DNA from: Pleionea sediminis
GTDB lineage: Bacteria > Pseudomonadota > Gammaproteobacteria > Enterobacterales > Kangiellaceae
NCBI RefSeq assembly: GCF_007570825.1
Contig: NZ_SUNB01000001.1
Location: 186,001 to 250,000 of the forward strand
Direction of reading: 5' to 3'
DNA: 64,000 nt
This document shows positions 57,221 to 64,000 of this stretch, piece after piece. A program made the translations under genes and the position numbers. Positions within the stretch are counted from its first letter, which is position 1. Each line of letters begins with the position of its first letter. The notes beneath the pieces are model-generated. The model saw only the letters and a program-made list of their open reading frames with translations, did no database searches and was not told the DNA's origin.

Positions 57221-57377
57221 GTCAAATTTTTGCCACTCGAGTAACTAAATAAACAGGCGCTTAGATAGGCCAACTAACTTACTGTATTTTATATATTTTA
57301 TTGGATAGGCACGCTTTCTGCTTGTTAATCGGCAATACGAATAAAGTGATCTCAATGATGATCGTAAGGAGTCAAAG

Positions 57378-58208
57378 ATGGATCGCAGCAAATCTCCAAA
57401 TGCCGACCCTGCCATTAACAACTTAGAATTGGCTTCACCAGCAAAAGAAACCGCTGATGGATTATTATTAAGTCGCAAAGAGCTCTACGGATTGTTTTTT
57501 ACTTTACTCAGTTTACCGATAGTTAGCTTTTCTGCAGGTATCTATCTTCAACGCAGTCACTCGGACCTTGCCATTCAAACGGCAGAGACAGCTACTACCA
57601 ATTTTCAATCAAAAACAACTCAACCTTTATCTAGAAACGAAGAGTCTATTTTAGACACTCAACCTCTACACAGACAAAATCGGGCTGAAGCAATAGCGTC
57701 GGCCAAAAAGGAGAATGATGAAACCACGACTAAGTCTCCACAAAATCAATCTTTAATGCGCTTTGATGAAGGTGAAATTGCAATACATCAACATCAGAAG
57801 AAGCAAGAGACGTTTGCATCCAATTCGCCCGAATCTCCGAAATCAGTGGCCGCAAACATAACCACTTATTCATCAAGTCCCCGTGAGTCAGAGCCGAAAC
57901 AATTAAAAACAGCTACGATATACAGCTCAAAACCGGTACGAGAACAGTACATTGTTCAAGTTGCTCTGTTTAATAACCAATCGAACGCATTAAAATGGAG
58001 ACAACAACAAAACCAGGACTTCCAATACTGGATTCTTCCTCGAGCATTTCCAGACGGCACTATCCGCTACTCAGTGATACTTGGATTATTTTCCGAAAAA
58101 GAAAATGCAGAATCTACCAAAGTCGCTTATCGAGTAAACACAGGGCAACGAGCCTACATCACCAAGCTTGACACTCAGCATTTAGAAGTCACTCTAGCCA
58201 ATTTATGA
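57378..58208 (+). CDS. SPOR-domain membrane protein
   Basis: A 276-residue protein with a cytoplasmic N-terminus (about 1-35), one membrane helix (about 38-60), a long Ser/Thr/Gln/Lys-rich periplasmic linker and a C-terminal SPOR-like domain (about 192-270; YIVQVALFNNQSNA and YSVILGLFSEKENA). SPOR domains bind septal peptidoglycan stripped of stem peptides, so a cell-division role is inferred. Length and layout resemble DedD/FtsN-like proteins but exact identity is not clear. The upstream gene ends with a terminator, so it has its own promoter. Confidence 0.82.
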   Translation: MDRSKSPNADPAINNLELASPAKETADGLLLSRKELYGLFFTLLSLPIVSFSAGIYLQRSHSDLAIQTAETATTNFQSKTTQPLSRNEESILDTQPLHRQNRAEAIASAKKENDETTTKSPQNQSLMRFDEGEIAIHQHQKKQETFASNSPESPKSVAANITTYSSSPRESEPKQLKTATIYSSKPVREQYIVQVALFNNQSNALKWRQQQNQDFQYWILPRAFPDGTIRYSVILGLFSEKENAESTKVAYRVNTGQRAYITKLDTQHLEVTLANL

Positions 58209-58404
58209 TTTTTAAATTGTTAACGACTTTGAAAAAATATCTCATATAGAATTGATTCTACGAGATATCCGAACATAAGACATTATGAGGTTCACTTTTT
58301 TCTAAATCAAAAGAGCAACAGGACTTTTATCAGTTGATTCCTAACCTTACTCGAGTAAGATCCTTTTTCTACAGAAGTGGAATATTCAAACTTAAGAGGA
58401 TTTT

Positions 58405-58653
58405 ATGGGTTTCTCGAAAATTACCAATGCGGCAAACACCATCGCAAAAGATATGGCGTCTACCCTCTTAAGAAATCATCAATACAGTGGTTTGCCTATT
58501 GAAGATCTAATCGATCAAGCCTGTCGATTAGATCAAACTCGCCAATATTTTTTAAATCACGGCATTGACTTAACCGATGATAGCATTCAACTTCAAGCCT
58601 TATCTGAATTTCAAAAAGCCCTTTCAGAAGAAATAATACGTGCGGAAAACTGA
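58405..58653 (+). CDS. Small hypothetical protein
   Basis: An 82-residue, mostly helical, soluble protein with an AAGAGGA ribosome site at good spacing before the ATG. No family is recognised. The 196-base region before it contains an imperfect A/T-rich inverted repeat (about 58230-58270) but nothing nameable. The coding call rests on the ribosome site and a protein-like composition. Confidence 0.6.
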   Translation: MGFSKITNAANTIAKDMASTLLRNHQYSGLPIEDLIDQACRLDQTRQYFLNHGIDLTDDSIQLQALSEFQKALSEEIIRAEN

Positions 58654-58706
58654 AAGATTTTCTATTCGATATCTTTAAAAAGTTTTTAGGCAGCGAAGCG
58701 CTGTAA

Positions 58707-59099
58707 TTACTCGCACTTATCATGCGGTAATAAGATATCGTTATACTCAAGCTTTAATTGGTTTTGAACTTTCTTCGGCAAACTCTTAAAGACTAATGAA
58801 TAAGAGTTATCGATCATGCGTTTAACCTCTTGCTTTGGAACAGTCCCATCTAGAATAACGGTATTCCAATGCTTCTTATTCATATGATAGCCAGGAATGA
58901 CTCCTGCAAATAAATCTCGAAGCATTAAGGCTTCCAGTGGCTCACATTTTAAATTAATTCGATAAACACCTTCGTGCTTACCAACTGCCGCAAACATTTT
59001 ATCTCTCACCTTATAAACCGCAACATCAGGTCCAAAAGGAAAGTCTTCATATGCATCAGGCTTAGAGAGAGTATACTGCACAACGTCCTCTTTGTTCAT
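58707..59099 (-). CDS. MmcQ/YjbR-family protein
   Basis: A 130-residue DUF419 (YjbR/MmcQ) protein with the family patterns DAYEDFPFGPDVAVYKVRDKMFA (about residues 16-38), INLKCEP and NKKHWNTVILDGTVP. The fold resembles CyaY, with possible DNA- or protein-binding, but function is unproven. It runs convergently to the small hypothetical gene. Confidence 0.93.
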   Translation of the reverse strand: MNKEDVVQYTLSKPDAYEDFPFGPDVAVYKVRDKMFAAVGKHEGVYRINLKCEPLEALMLRDLFAGVIPGYHMNKKHWNTVILDGTVPKQEVKRMIDNSYSLVFKSLPKKVQNQLKLEYNDILLPHDKCE

Positions 59100-59190
59100 A
59101 GTTCTAAAGATGCTCCTCTCAATATTTTACACACAGTCATTGTTACTCGTTTAATCAAACATTAAGCTTACTTCAATAGAATGACTTGTT

Positions 59191-60168
59191 TTAAAGTTCG
59201 ATATCATCAAGAGACACTTCATCGCCGAGTTCCAACTTTTTGATCGCGTTGACTATCGATTCATTCACAGGCGTCGCAATATTTAACTCTCTACCAAGTC
59301 TAACAACAGCACCATTAATAAAGTCAACTTCGGTTTTCCTTCTATTTTTAATATCTTCCCACATTGACGAACGCGCAGTGGGATCAATCGCTAACATTGA
59401 ACGAGCAAGTAGACGAAATAAGGCATTAGGCAAACGTAATATCTTCGGTAACCAACTGGGTGGCACCTTTGTAAACTGCTTCAAAGATACCTGACGTTTT
59501 TTACTTACTAAAAGCCATTCAGACATGGCAGTCGCCAGTATCTGACGACAAACTGGATTTTCTAATTCTTCTTTGATTGGACAATCAGAAATAGCATTGA
59601 GTGCATTATTTAAGTTCAACAGGAGCTTTCCATAAATTACAGACTCCATATCAGTACTTAACTCACACTCAAATTGATTGACCAGTAACTTTGACTGAAT
59701 AAACTTCGTTGCAGGACATTCAGCAAAAATAAAGTGTCCCTCTGTAGCTTGATGAAATTTTGCTTTATCCTGTTGAAGTACGTTGAATGGCGTAATTCCC
59801 TGATAAATATTATTTGTCACAAGTTGTTCTCGTATTTGCGAGAGGCTTCCTATCCCATTTTGCATAAAAATCAATGTCGATTTTTTATTACTTATGCAAT
59901 TAAGTGATTCAACAATCAAAGGTAAGGTATGACATTTAACGGTTATAAATACACAGTCATATTGCTCTTTTAAATCATCTGTCAAAAACTCATCAGGCAT
60001 CACTTGATCACTTCTACCCAAGTAATCGGTTATCGTAATTCCTGAATTCTCAATAATTGAGTGCTTAATCGCTTCTCGACCAATCAAAGTGACTGGAATC
60101 CCTGATAACTTGAGAACTCCTCCCAAATAACAACCGATAGCTCCAGCACCGAGAATCGCTACTTTCAT
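59191..60168 (-). CDS. 2-dehydropantoate 2-reductase-like protein
   Basis: A 325-residue ketopantoate reductase family member with the N-terminal NADP-binding Rossmann motif ILGAGAIGCYLGGVL, the NGIGSL segment and a helical C-terminal domain with KLLLNLNNALNAI and RKTEVDFINGAVV. PanE reduces ketopantoate to pantoate in coenzyme A synthesis. Family assignment is firm, but many genomes have several paralogues with other substrates, so I leave the symbol open. Confidence 0.88.
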   Translation of the reverse strand: MKVAILGAGAIGCYLGGVLKLSGIPVTLIGREAIKHSIIENSGITITDYLGRSDQVMPDEFLTDDLKEQYDCVFITVKCHTLPLIVESLNCISNKKSTLIFMQNGIGSLSQIREQLVTNNIYQGITPFNVLQQDKAKFHQATEGHFIFAECPATKFIQSKLLVNQFECELSTDMESVIYGKLLLNLNNALNAISDCPIKEELENPVCRQILATAMSEWLLVSKKRQVSLKQFTKVPPSWLPKILRLPNALFRLLARSMLAIDPTARSSMWEDIKNRRKTEVDFINGAVVRLGRELNIATPVNESIVNAIKKLELGDEVSLDDIEL

Positions 60169-60242
60169 TGATCAACCAAATTGAAAACAAAGTCAAAGAA
60201 CAATATCACCGAAAATCCACATCAGGCAATCATTCATCACGA

Positions 60243-61349
60243 TCATGGTAGATGTGGACGAGATAAATATTCATGCGATTGCATTTCTTGCAAACGTGAC
60301 AAAGTTCGCTTGAACTCAAATGCCAACCCCGTTCCTACATAAATTTTTTCCATAGGAATTTCTGCAGCGATAATTAGCTTAACATTACGCTCATAAAATT
60401 CATCGACTAATCCAATAAATCTTCGCATAGCGTCATTTTTATCATTGTTCATCTGATACAAATTGTCGACTAAAACACTATGATAGCATCTGGATAACTC
60501 AATATAATCGGCATGACTTCGCGGCGTATTGCAAATAGCATCAAACTCAAACCAAACGACCCCCTCTCCCAGGCGAACCGTATCAATCGTTCGCCCCTCA
60601 ACTTCAATTGGCGTCCCATCGGGTTCTATTTCAGTTGCTAAATGTTGGAAGCTGAAATGTAGATTTTCCTGCGCCTGTTCATCGAGTGGATAATGATAAA
60701 TTTCCGCTTGTTCCAATGTTCTCAATCGATAGTCAATGCCACCATCTACATTTATTACCTGGGTATACTTTTGAACGAGTTCAATTGCCGGTAAAAATCG
60801 CTCTCGTTGCAAACCATTCCAATACAGTTTTTCTGGCGGAATATTCGATGTCGCAACTAAAGCGACTCCTCTGCGAAATAAAGCCTGGAATAATCCACCA
60901 AGAATCATGGCATCGGTAATATCACTAACAAAAAATTCATCAAAGCAAATGATGATCAAGTCCTTTGATAATTCATCTGCAATTTTTTCCAATGGATTCT
61001 TTTCACCTTTAAAGTGTTTAAGCTGATGGTGAACCTCGTGCATAAAGCGATGAAAATGCAGTCGCTTCTTCTTTTCAAAAGGTAAGCAATCGAAAAAAGT
61101 GTCAACTAAATAAGTTTTCCCACGTCCTACTCCTCCCCAAAAGTAGAGACCCATTTCAGGTTCATTATTCCCGAAAAAACTTAACAAGCGAGAAATAAGG
61201 GATTGTTCTTTTTCTACGCGATTCACTAATCGATGATATAGCTCCTCAAGCAATTTCACCGCTCGCTCCTGCGCGGGGTCATGAGAAAAATCATCTCGTT
61301 GTAAATCTTGCTGATACTTTACTAACGGTGTCATGGAGGTAGTATTCAT
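60243..61349 (-). CDS. zapE: Cell division protein ZapE (AFG1-like ATPase)
   Basis: The start at 61349 is chosen so that the protein begins MNTTSMTPL, close to ZapE, and to avoid overlap with the upstream hydrolase; an in-frame ATG at 61382 is the alternative. The 368-residue AFG1-family ATPase has Walker A FWGGVGRGKTYLVD and Walker B IICFDEFFVSD. ZapE associates with FtsZ at the septum under low-oxygen or stress conditions in E. coli. It lies 7 bases after the alpha/beta hydrolase gene. Confidence 0.93.
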   Translation of the reverse strand: MNTTSMTPLVKYQQDLQRDDFSHDPAQERAVKLLEELYHRLVNRVEKEQSLISRLLSFFGNNEPEMGLYFWGGVGRGKTYLVDTFFDCLPFEKKKRLHFHRFMHEVHHQLKHFKGEKNPLEKIADELSKDLIIICFDEFFVSDITDAMILGGLFQALFRRGVALVATSNIPPEKLYWNGLQRERFLPAIELVQKYTQVINVDGGIDYRLRTLEQAEIYHYPLDEQAQENLHFSFQHLATEIEPDGTPIEVEGRTIDTVRLGEGVVWFEFDAICNTPRSHADYIELSRCYHSVLVDNLYQMNNDKNDAMRRFIGLVDEFYERNVKLIIAAEIPMEKIYVGTGLAFEFKRTLSRLQEMQSHEYLSRPHLP

Positions 61350-61356
61350 AATTAAC

Positions 61357-62019
61357 TTATCCACCGACCAATGGTAAATCACTGACCCGATGTTTTAATT
61401 GTTCCTCGAGTACATCTCTTAACTCTACTAGACGACTGTGAAAAAAATGACCAGCTCCTTCAAGTACAATCCACTCGGGTTTCGGATGAAGTGACTCGAT
61501 CCATTCGTCCGTTTTTTCAAAACTAACCACCTCGTCAGCATCTCCCATCACAGCCAACCAATCACAAAATGGATGCTCCATATCGTCAAAAACACCTCGT
61601 TCAACGGGAGGTGCAATACTGATCAGTTGCTCAACTTCATACTCATGAGCAACCGCAGCAGAAATCCAGGAGCCAAACGAAAAGCCAGAAAGCCAAAGTC
61701 CATAGTCGGGAAATTCTTTTTTTACCCAGGCAATAACAGCTCGCAAGTCATCCTGTTCGCCAATGCCTTCGGCAAAACTTCCTTCACTTTTTCCAATACC
61801 TCGAAAGTTAAAACGCACAGCAATCAACCCCAAAGCCACTTGAGCGCGCGCTAATGTATAAGTGACTTTATTCGTCATCGAGCCACCATGCAATGGATGT
61901 GGATGGCAACATACGGCAACACCTTTACGCGCAACTTGAGTTTCTGGAAACTCAATAATAGCTTCAAGCTGGCCTACAGGGCCTTGAATAAAAAACTTTT
62001 CAGTATGGGACGGTCGCAT
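61357..62019 (-). CDS. Alpha/beta hydrolase of the COG2945 type
   Basis: A 220-residue cytoplasmic hydrolase with the family's CCHPHPLHGGSMTNKV near residue 37, FNFRGIGKSEG, the nucleophile elbow GFSFGS, Asp in MGDADEVV and His in GAGHFFHS. Such proteins are widespread serine hydrolases of unknown substrate. It is the first gene of a likely two-gene unit with zapE. Confidence 0.9.
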   Translation of the reverse strand: MRPSHTEKFFIQGPVGQLEAIIEFPETQVARKGVAVCCHPHPLHGGSMTNKVTYTLARAQVALGLIAVRFNFRGIGKSEGSFAEGIGEQDDLRAVIAWVKKEFPDYGLWLSGFSFGSWISAAVAHEYEVEQLISIAPPVERGVFDDMEHPFCDWLAVMGDADEVVSFEKTDEWIESLHPKPEWIVLEGAGHFFHSRLVELRDVLEEQLKHRVSDLPLVGG

Positions 62020-62099
62020 GTCGTATCAACTCTCGACGATTATTCATTTTTGCACTAAAGCCCGCTATTTTCTCACTTTTCAGGAAATCGAACAAATAC

Positions 62100-62128
62100 T
62101 TGAATCGTAGGGTATCAACTTTGATAAT
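62100..62128 (+). promoter_or_regulatory. Candidate promoter for the peptide deformylase gene
   Basis: TTGAAT and GATAAT with 17-base spacing (4/6 and 5/6 matches), about 74 bases upstream of the deformylase start in a divergent intergenic region. Confidence 0.5.
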
Positions 62129-62201
62129 AGACCTTTTGGGTAATCAACGAGTTGAGAACAACTCTAATGTTTCCAAATAGCAATTCAAAGAGAATGATTG
62201 A

Positions 62202-62726
62202 ATGACAGCACGCACGCTCCTCAAAATGGGACATCCACTTCTACTTCAACAAGCGGAAGCCGTTGTAGAGTTTAATTCACCTGAGCTTGACGATCTGATT
62301 TTAGACATGTACGACACGATGAGAGAAAATAACGGCGCCGGCTTGGCTGCCCCTCAAATTGGAGTATCGAAACAGGTCGTCATTTTTAGTGTTGATGGCA
62401 ACCCAAGGTATCCCGACGTCGAGCCCGTCCCGGATACGGTTTTGATCAATCCAAAAATCGAAATTCTTGACGAGTCTACCGAGAGTGACTGGGAAGGATG
62501 CTTATCTATTCCGGGAATGCGTGGTCTTGTTGCTCGCCCTAAAAAAATACAATACAGTGGCTTTAATCAAAAAGGAGAATCTTTTTCGGTCGAAGCCGAG
62601 GGATTTCATGCTAGAGTCGTCCAGCATGAAGTTGATCATTTGTTAGGAATCTTATATCCATACAGAATAAAGGATTTGCGATATTTTGGGTTTGAAGATG
62701 AACTTTTCAGGTCAGATCAGTCGTAA
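62202..62726 (+). CDS. def: Peptide deformylase
   Basis: A 174-residue metalloenzyme that removes the formyl group from nascent N-termini. All three motifs are intact: GAGLAAPQIG (45-54), EGCLS (98-102, metal ligand Cys100) and QHEVDH (141-146, ligands His142 and His146, catalytic Glu143). The usual def-fmt pair is absent here, so this is a stand-alone copy; a second deformylase may exist elsewhere. Confidence 0.96.
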   Translation: MTARTLLKMGHPLLLQQAEAVVEFNSPELDDLILDMYDTMRENNGAGLAAPQIGVSKQVVIFSVDGNPRYPDVEPVPDTVLINPKIEILDESTESDWEGCLSIPGMRGLVARPKKIQYSGFNQKGESFSVEAEGFHARVVQHEVDHLLGILYPYRIKDLRYFGFEDELFRSDQS

Positions 62727-62782
62727 TTTCAATAAAATCCAACTATCATTAAACTAGCACGTTTATTTCACGGGGAGATATC

Positions 62783-63367
62783 ATGGAGTGGATTGCAGGC
62801 TTATTAATACTCGCCGCTACTGCGGCTATCGCTTACACTTTTGGTAAAAATCAGGCGCCAGCTCAGCAGAAAATTGATGAACTGGAAAATGTTATTATCG
62901 AAAAAGACACCGAACTACAACAATACCGTCAAAGAGTGAGTTATCACTTTGAAAAAACAGCTCAGTTGTTCGGCAAAGTGACCGAAAATTATCAAGAGCT
63001 CTATCAACACATGGCTCAAAGCTCTGAACATTTGATTGGTGCTCAGCCTTTCAAAAATGCGATGGAGCATAAACCAACGACACCTGAAATCGAAAATGAA
63101 TTTCGCGGCGAAGATACCTTTAGCAGTGAGCAATATTATCATGCGCACGACTATCGAAATCAGGAGAAAAAATCATCAGAGTCTGAGAATGAAGAGCCAA
63201 CGGCCAAAGCCGAAATACCACAAGAAGAATTGGCTGAAAATGCAGATAATGTGATTCAACTTGGAAAACAAGGTGAACAAACCGGTGAACGGCCTCTCGA
63301 TTACGCGGTAAAAGAAAAAGGCGTTATTAACCATAATAGCCTTAACATGGATAACGTTAAAACCTGA
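62783..63367 (+). CDS. yhcB: YhcB/ZapG-like DUF1043 membrane protein
   Basis: A 194-residue protein with one N-terminal membrane helix (about 2-18), a coiled-coil segment (about 25-60) containing KIDELENVIIEKDTELQQYRQ, and YHFEKTAQLFGKVTENYQELYQHMA typical of DUF1043. A long acidic, disordered tail ends the protein. YhcB is a conserved inner-membrane factor linked to cell shape, division and envelope synthesis. It precedes a DegQ/DegP-like gene, the same order as in E. coli. Confidence 0.92.
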   Translation: MEWIAGLLILAATAAIAYTFGKNQAPAQQKIDELENVIIEKDTELQQYRQRVSYHFEKTAQLFGKVTENYQELYQHMAQSSEHLIGAQPFKNAMEHKPTTPEIENEFRGEDTFSSEQYYHAHDYRNQEKKSSESENEEPTAKAEIPQEELAENADNVIQLGKQGEQTGERPLDYAVKEKGVINHNSLNMDNVKT

Positions 63368-63393
63368 TCTCATTCTGTTTTAAATACTTAAAG

Positions 63394-63423
63394 AATCCCG
63401 CTTCAGCGGGATTTTTGTTTTTT
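63394..63423 (+). terminator. Terminator after yhcB
   Basis: AATCCCGC and GCGGGATT form an 8-base stem with a 4-base TTCA loop, followed by a T-rich tail. It separates yhcB from the protease gene. Confidence 0.9.
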
Positions 63424-63430
63424 ATTGCTC

Positions 63431-63458
63431 TTGAAAAAATGATTGCGAACCTTAAATA
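63431..63458 (+). promoter_or_regulatory. Possible promoter for the DegQ-like gene
   Basis: TTGAAA and TAAATA with 16-base spacing lie 45 bases upstream of the protease start, just after the yhcB terminator. The -10 element is weak. Confidence 0.35.
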
Positions 63459-63503
63459 CAATTTCAGGTCTCAGTTAAGTCATTAATCTTCGAGGAATTA
63501 ATA

Positions 63504-64000
63504 ATGAAATCATGGGTTTGGTCCCTCGCTTTAATTTTAGCTAGCACCTGGGCTGGCTCCATTAGCAGCAGGTTACCGCAGCAAGTTGGAACAACACCTC
63601 TGCCAAGCCTTGCACCAATGCTTGAAAAAGCTAATCCAGCCGTGGTCAATATTGCAACCTCAGCCACGATTGAAACACCACTTACCCGCGATCCTTTTTT
63701 CGGCTTCCTGATTCCAGGACAGCGTCAACGCCAGGCAAACAGTTTAGGTTCAGGCGTGATTATTGATGCTGACAAGGGAATGATTTTAACAAACCACCAT
63801 GTCATTCATGGCGCCGATGAAATTCAAGTGACATTGGAAGATGGTCGAGAACTCAATGCTAAAGTTGTCGGTTCTGATGAGGAAACTGACGTTGCCCTAC
63901 TGCAAGTAGAAGCAAACGATTTAATCGCTATTCCACTCGGCGACTCAGATGCACTACGAGTCGGTGACTTTGTTGTGGCTATTGGCAATCCCTTCAGCCT
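63504..64000 (+). CDS. degQ: DegQ/DegP-family periplasmic serine protease, 5' part (cut by window end)
   Basis: The frame starts at ATG 63504 after CGAGGA and stays open to the right edge (165 codons seen). The product has a signal peptide (about 1-20) and then the trypsin-like domain of HtrA proteases: LGSGVIIDADKGMILTNHHVI with the catalytic His, and DEETDVALLQVE with the catalytic Asp. The catalytic Ser and PDZ domains lie beyond the window. Adjacent yhcB supports DegQ/DegS; the visible part fits DegQ/DegP better than the short membrane-anchored DegS, but this cannot be settled here. Confidence 0.93.
   Translation, partial: MKSWVWSLALILASTWAGSISSRLPQQVGTTPLPSLAPMLEKANPAVVNIATSATIETPLTRDPFFGFLIPGQRQRQANSLGSGVIIDADKGMILTNHHVIHGADEIQVTLEDGRELNAKVVGSDEETDVALLQVEANDLIAIPLGDSDALRVGDFVVAIGNPFS

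Noticed and set aside
1-64000. tRNA, rRNA, CRISPR array, insertion sequence or prophage
   Set aside because: No tRNA-like T-loop signatures, spaced direct repeats, transposase, integrase other than XerD, or phage structural genes were seen in the gaps or coding regions.

Overview
The window is an ordinary-looking chromosomal segment of a low-to-moderate GC gammaproteobacterium, probably a marine or free-living heterotroph. That rests on gene order rather than any rRNA. The blocks ygfZ/sdhE/ygfX, xerD-dsbC-recJ-prfB-lysS, rpsP-rimM-trmD-rplS, ffh-ypjD-yfjD and yhcB-degQ are all classical gammaproteobacterial neighbourhoods. Many lipoproteins and outer-membrane-type proteins fit a Gram-negative cell. 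A Kangiellaceae/Oceanospirillales-like source is my guess and is not proven. I see no rRNA, tRNA, CRISPR array, phage or insertion sequence.

Layout. 1-3.3 kb: 3' end of nadB, then ygfX-sdhE divergent from ygfZ, and an HDOD protein. 3.4-11.3 kb: a 1,504-residue secreted LamG/MshQ-like protein, a His-rich DsbA-like lipoprotein, and a large lipoprotein of the DUF6351 hydrolase-like type with a CRP-like site upstream. 11.6-16.7 kb: a minus-strand signalling operon of GAF/HD-GYP protein, CHASE2-cyclase, SH3 protein and M48 metalloprotease. 16.9-26.7 kb: lysS, prfB (with an intact programmed frameshift), recJ, an RpfE-like protein, dsbC, xerD and ogt. 26.7-32.6 kb: the rplS/trmD/rimM/rpsP operon, ffh, and a CcsA-like and a CorC-like membrane protein. 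32.7-45.3 kb: a mixed metabolic stretch with hydrolase, mtaB, M61 peptidase, glycosyltransferase, pyrC, secreted glycerophosphodiesterase, aminotransferase, barrel protein, lipoprotein adenosine deaminase-like enzyme and a DUF4442 protein. 45.3-51.4 kb: an AddAB-like helicase/nuclease pair. 51.7-64 kb: a GGDEF/degenerate-EAL protein, ubiX, mpl, PPi-type phosphofructokinase, SPOR protein, YjbR, panE-like, zapE, a hydrolase, a peptide deformylase, yhcB and the 5' part of a DegQ/DegP protease.

Functionally most of the window is housekeeping: translation, tRNA modification, protein export, DNA repair, chromosome resolution, pyrimidine and NAD synthesis, and periplasmic thiol and protease quality control. 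The less routine parts are three nucleotide-signalling proteins (a class III cyclase, an HD-GYP protein and a GGDEF/EAL protein), the surface/secreted proteins between 3.4 and 11.3 kb, and the cyclase-SH3-M48 operon. The operon is the best candidate here for an under-described system. Several CDS starts were moved to an internal ATG/GTG with a better ribosome binding site; each entry says so.
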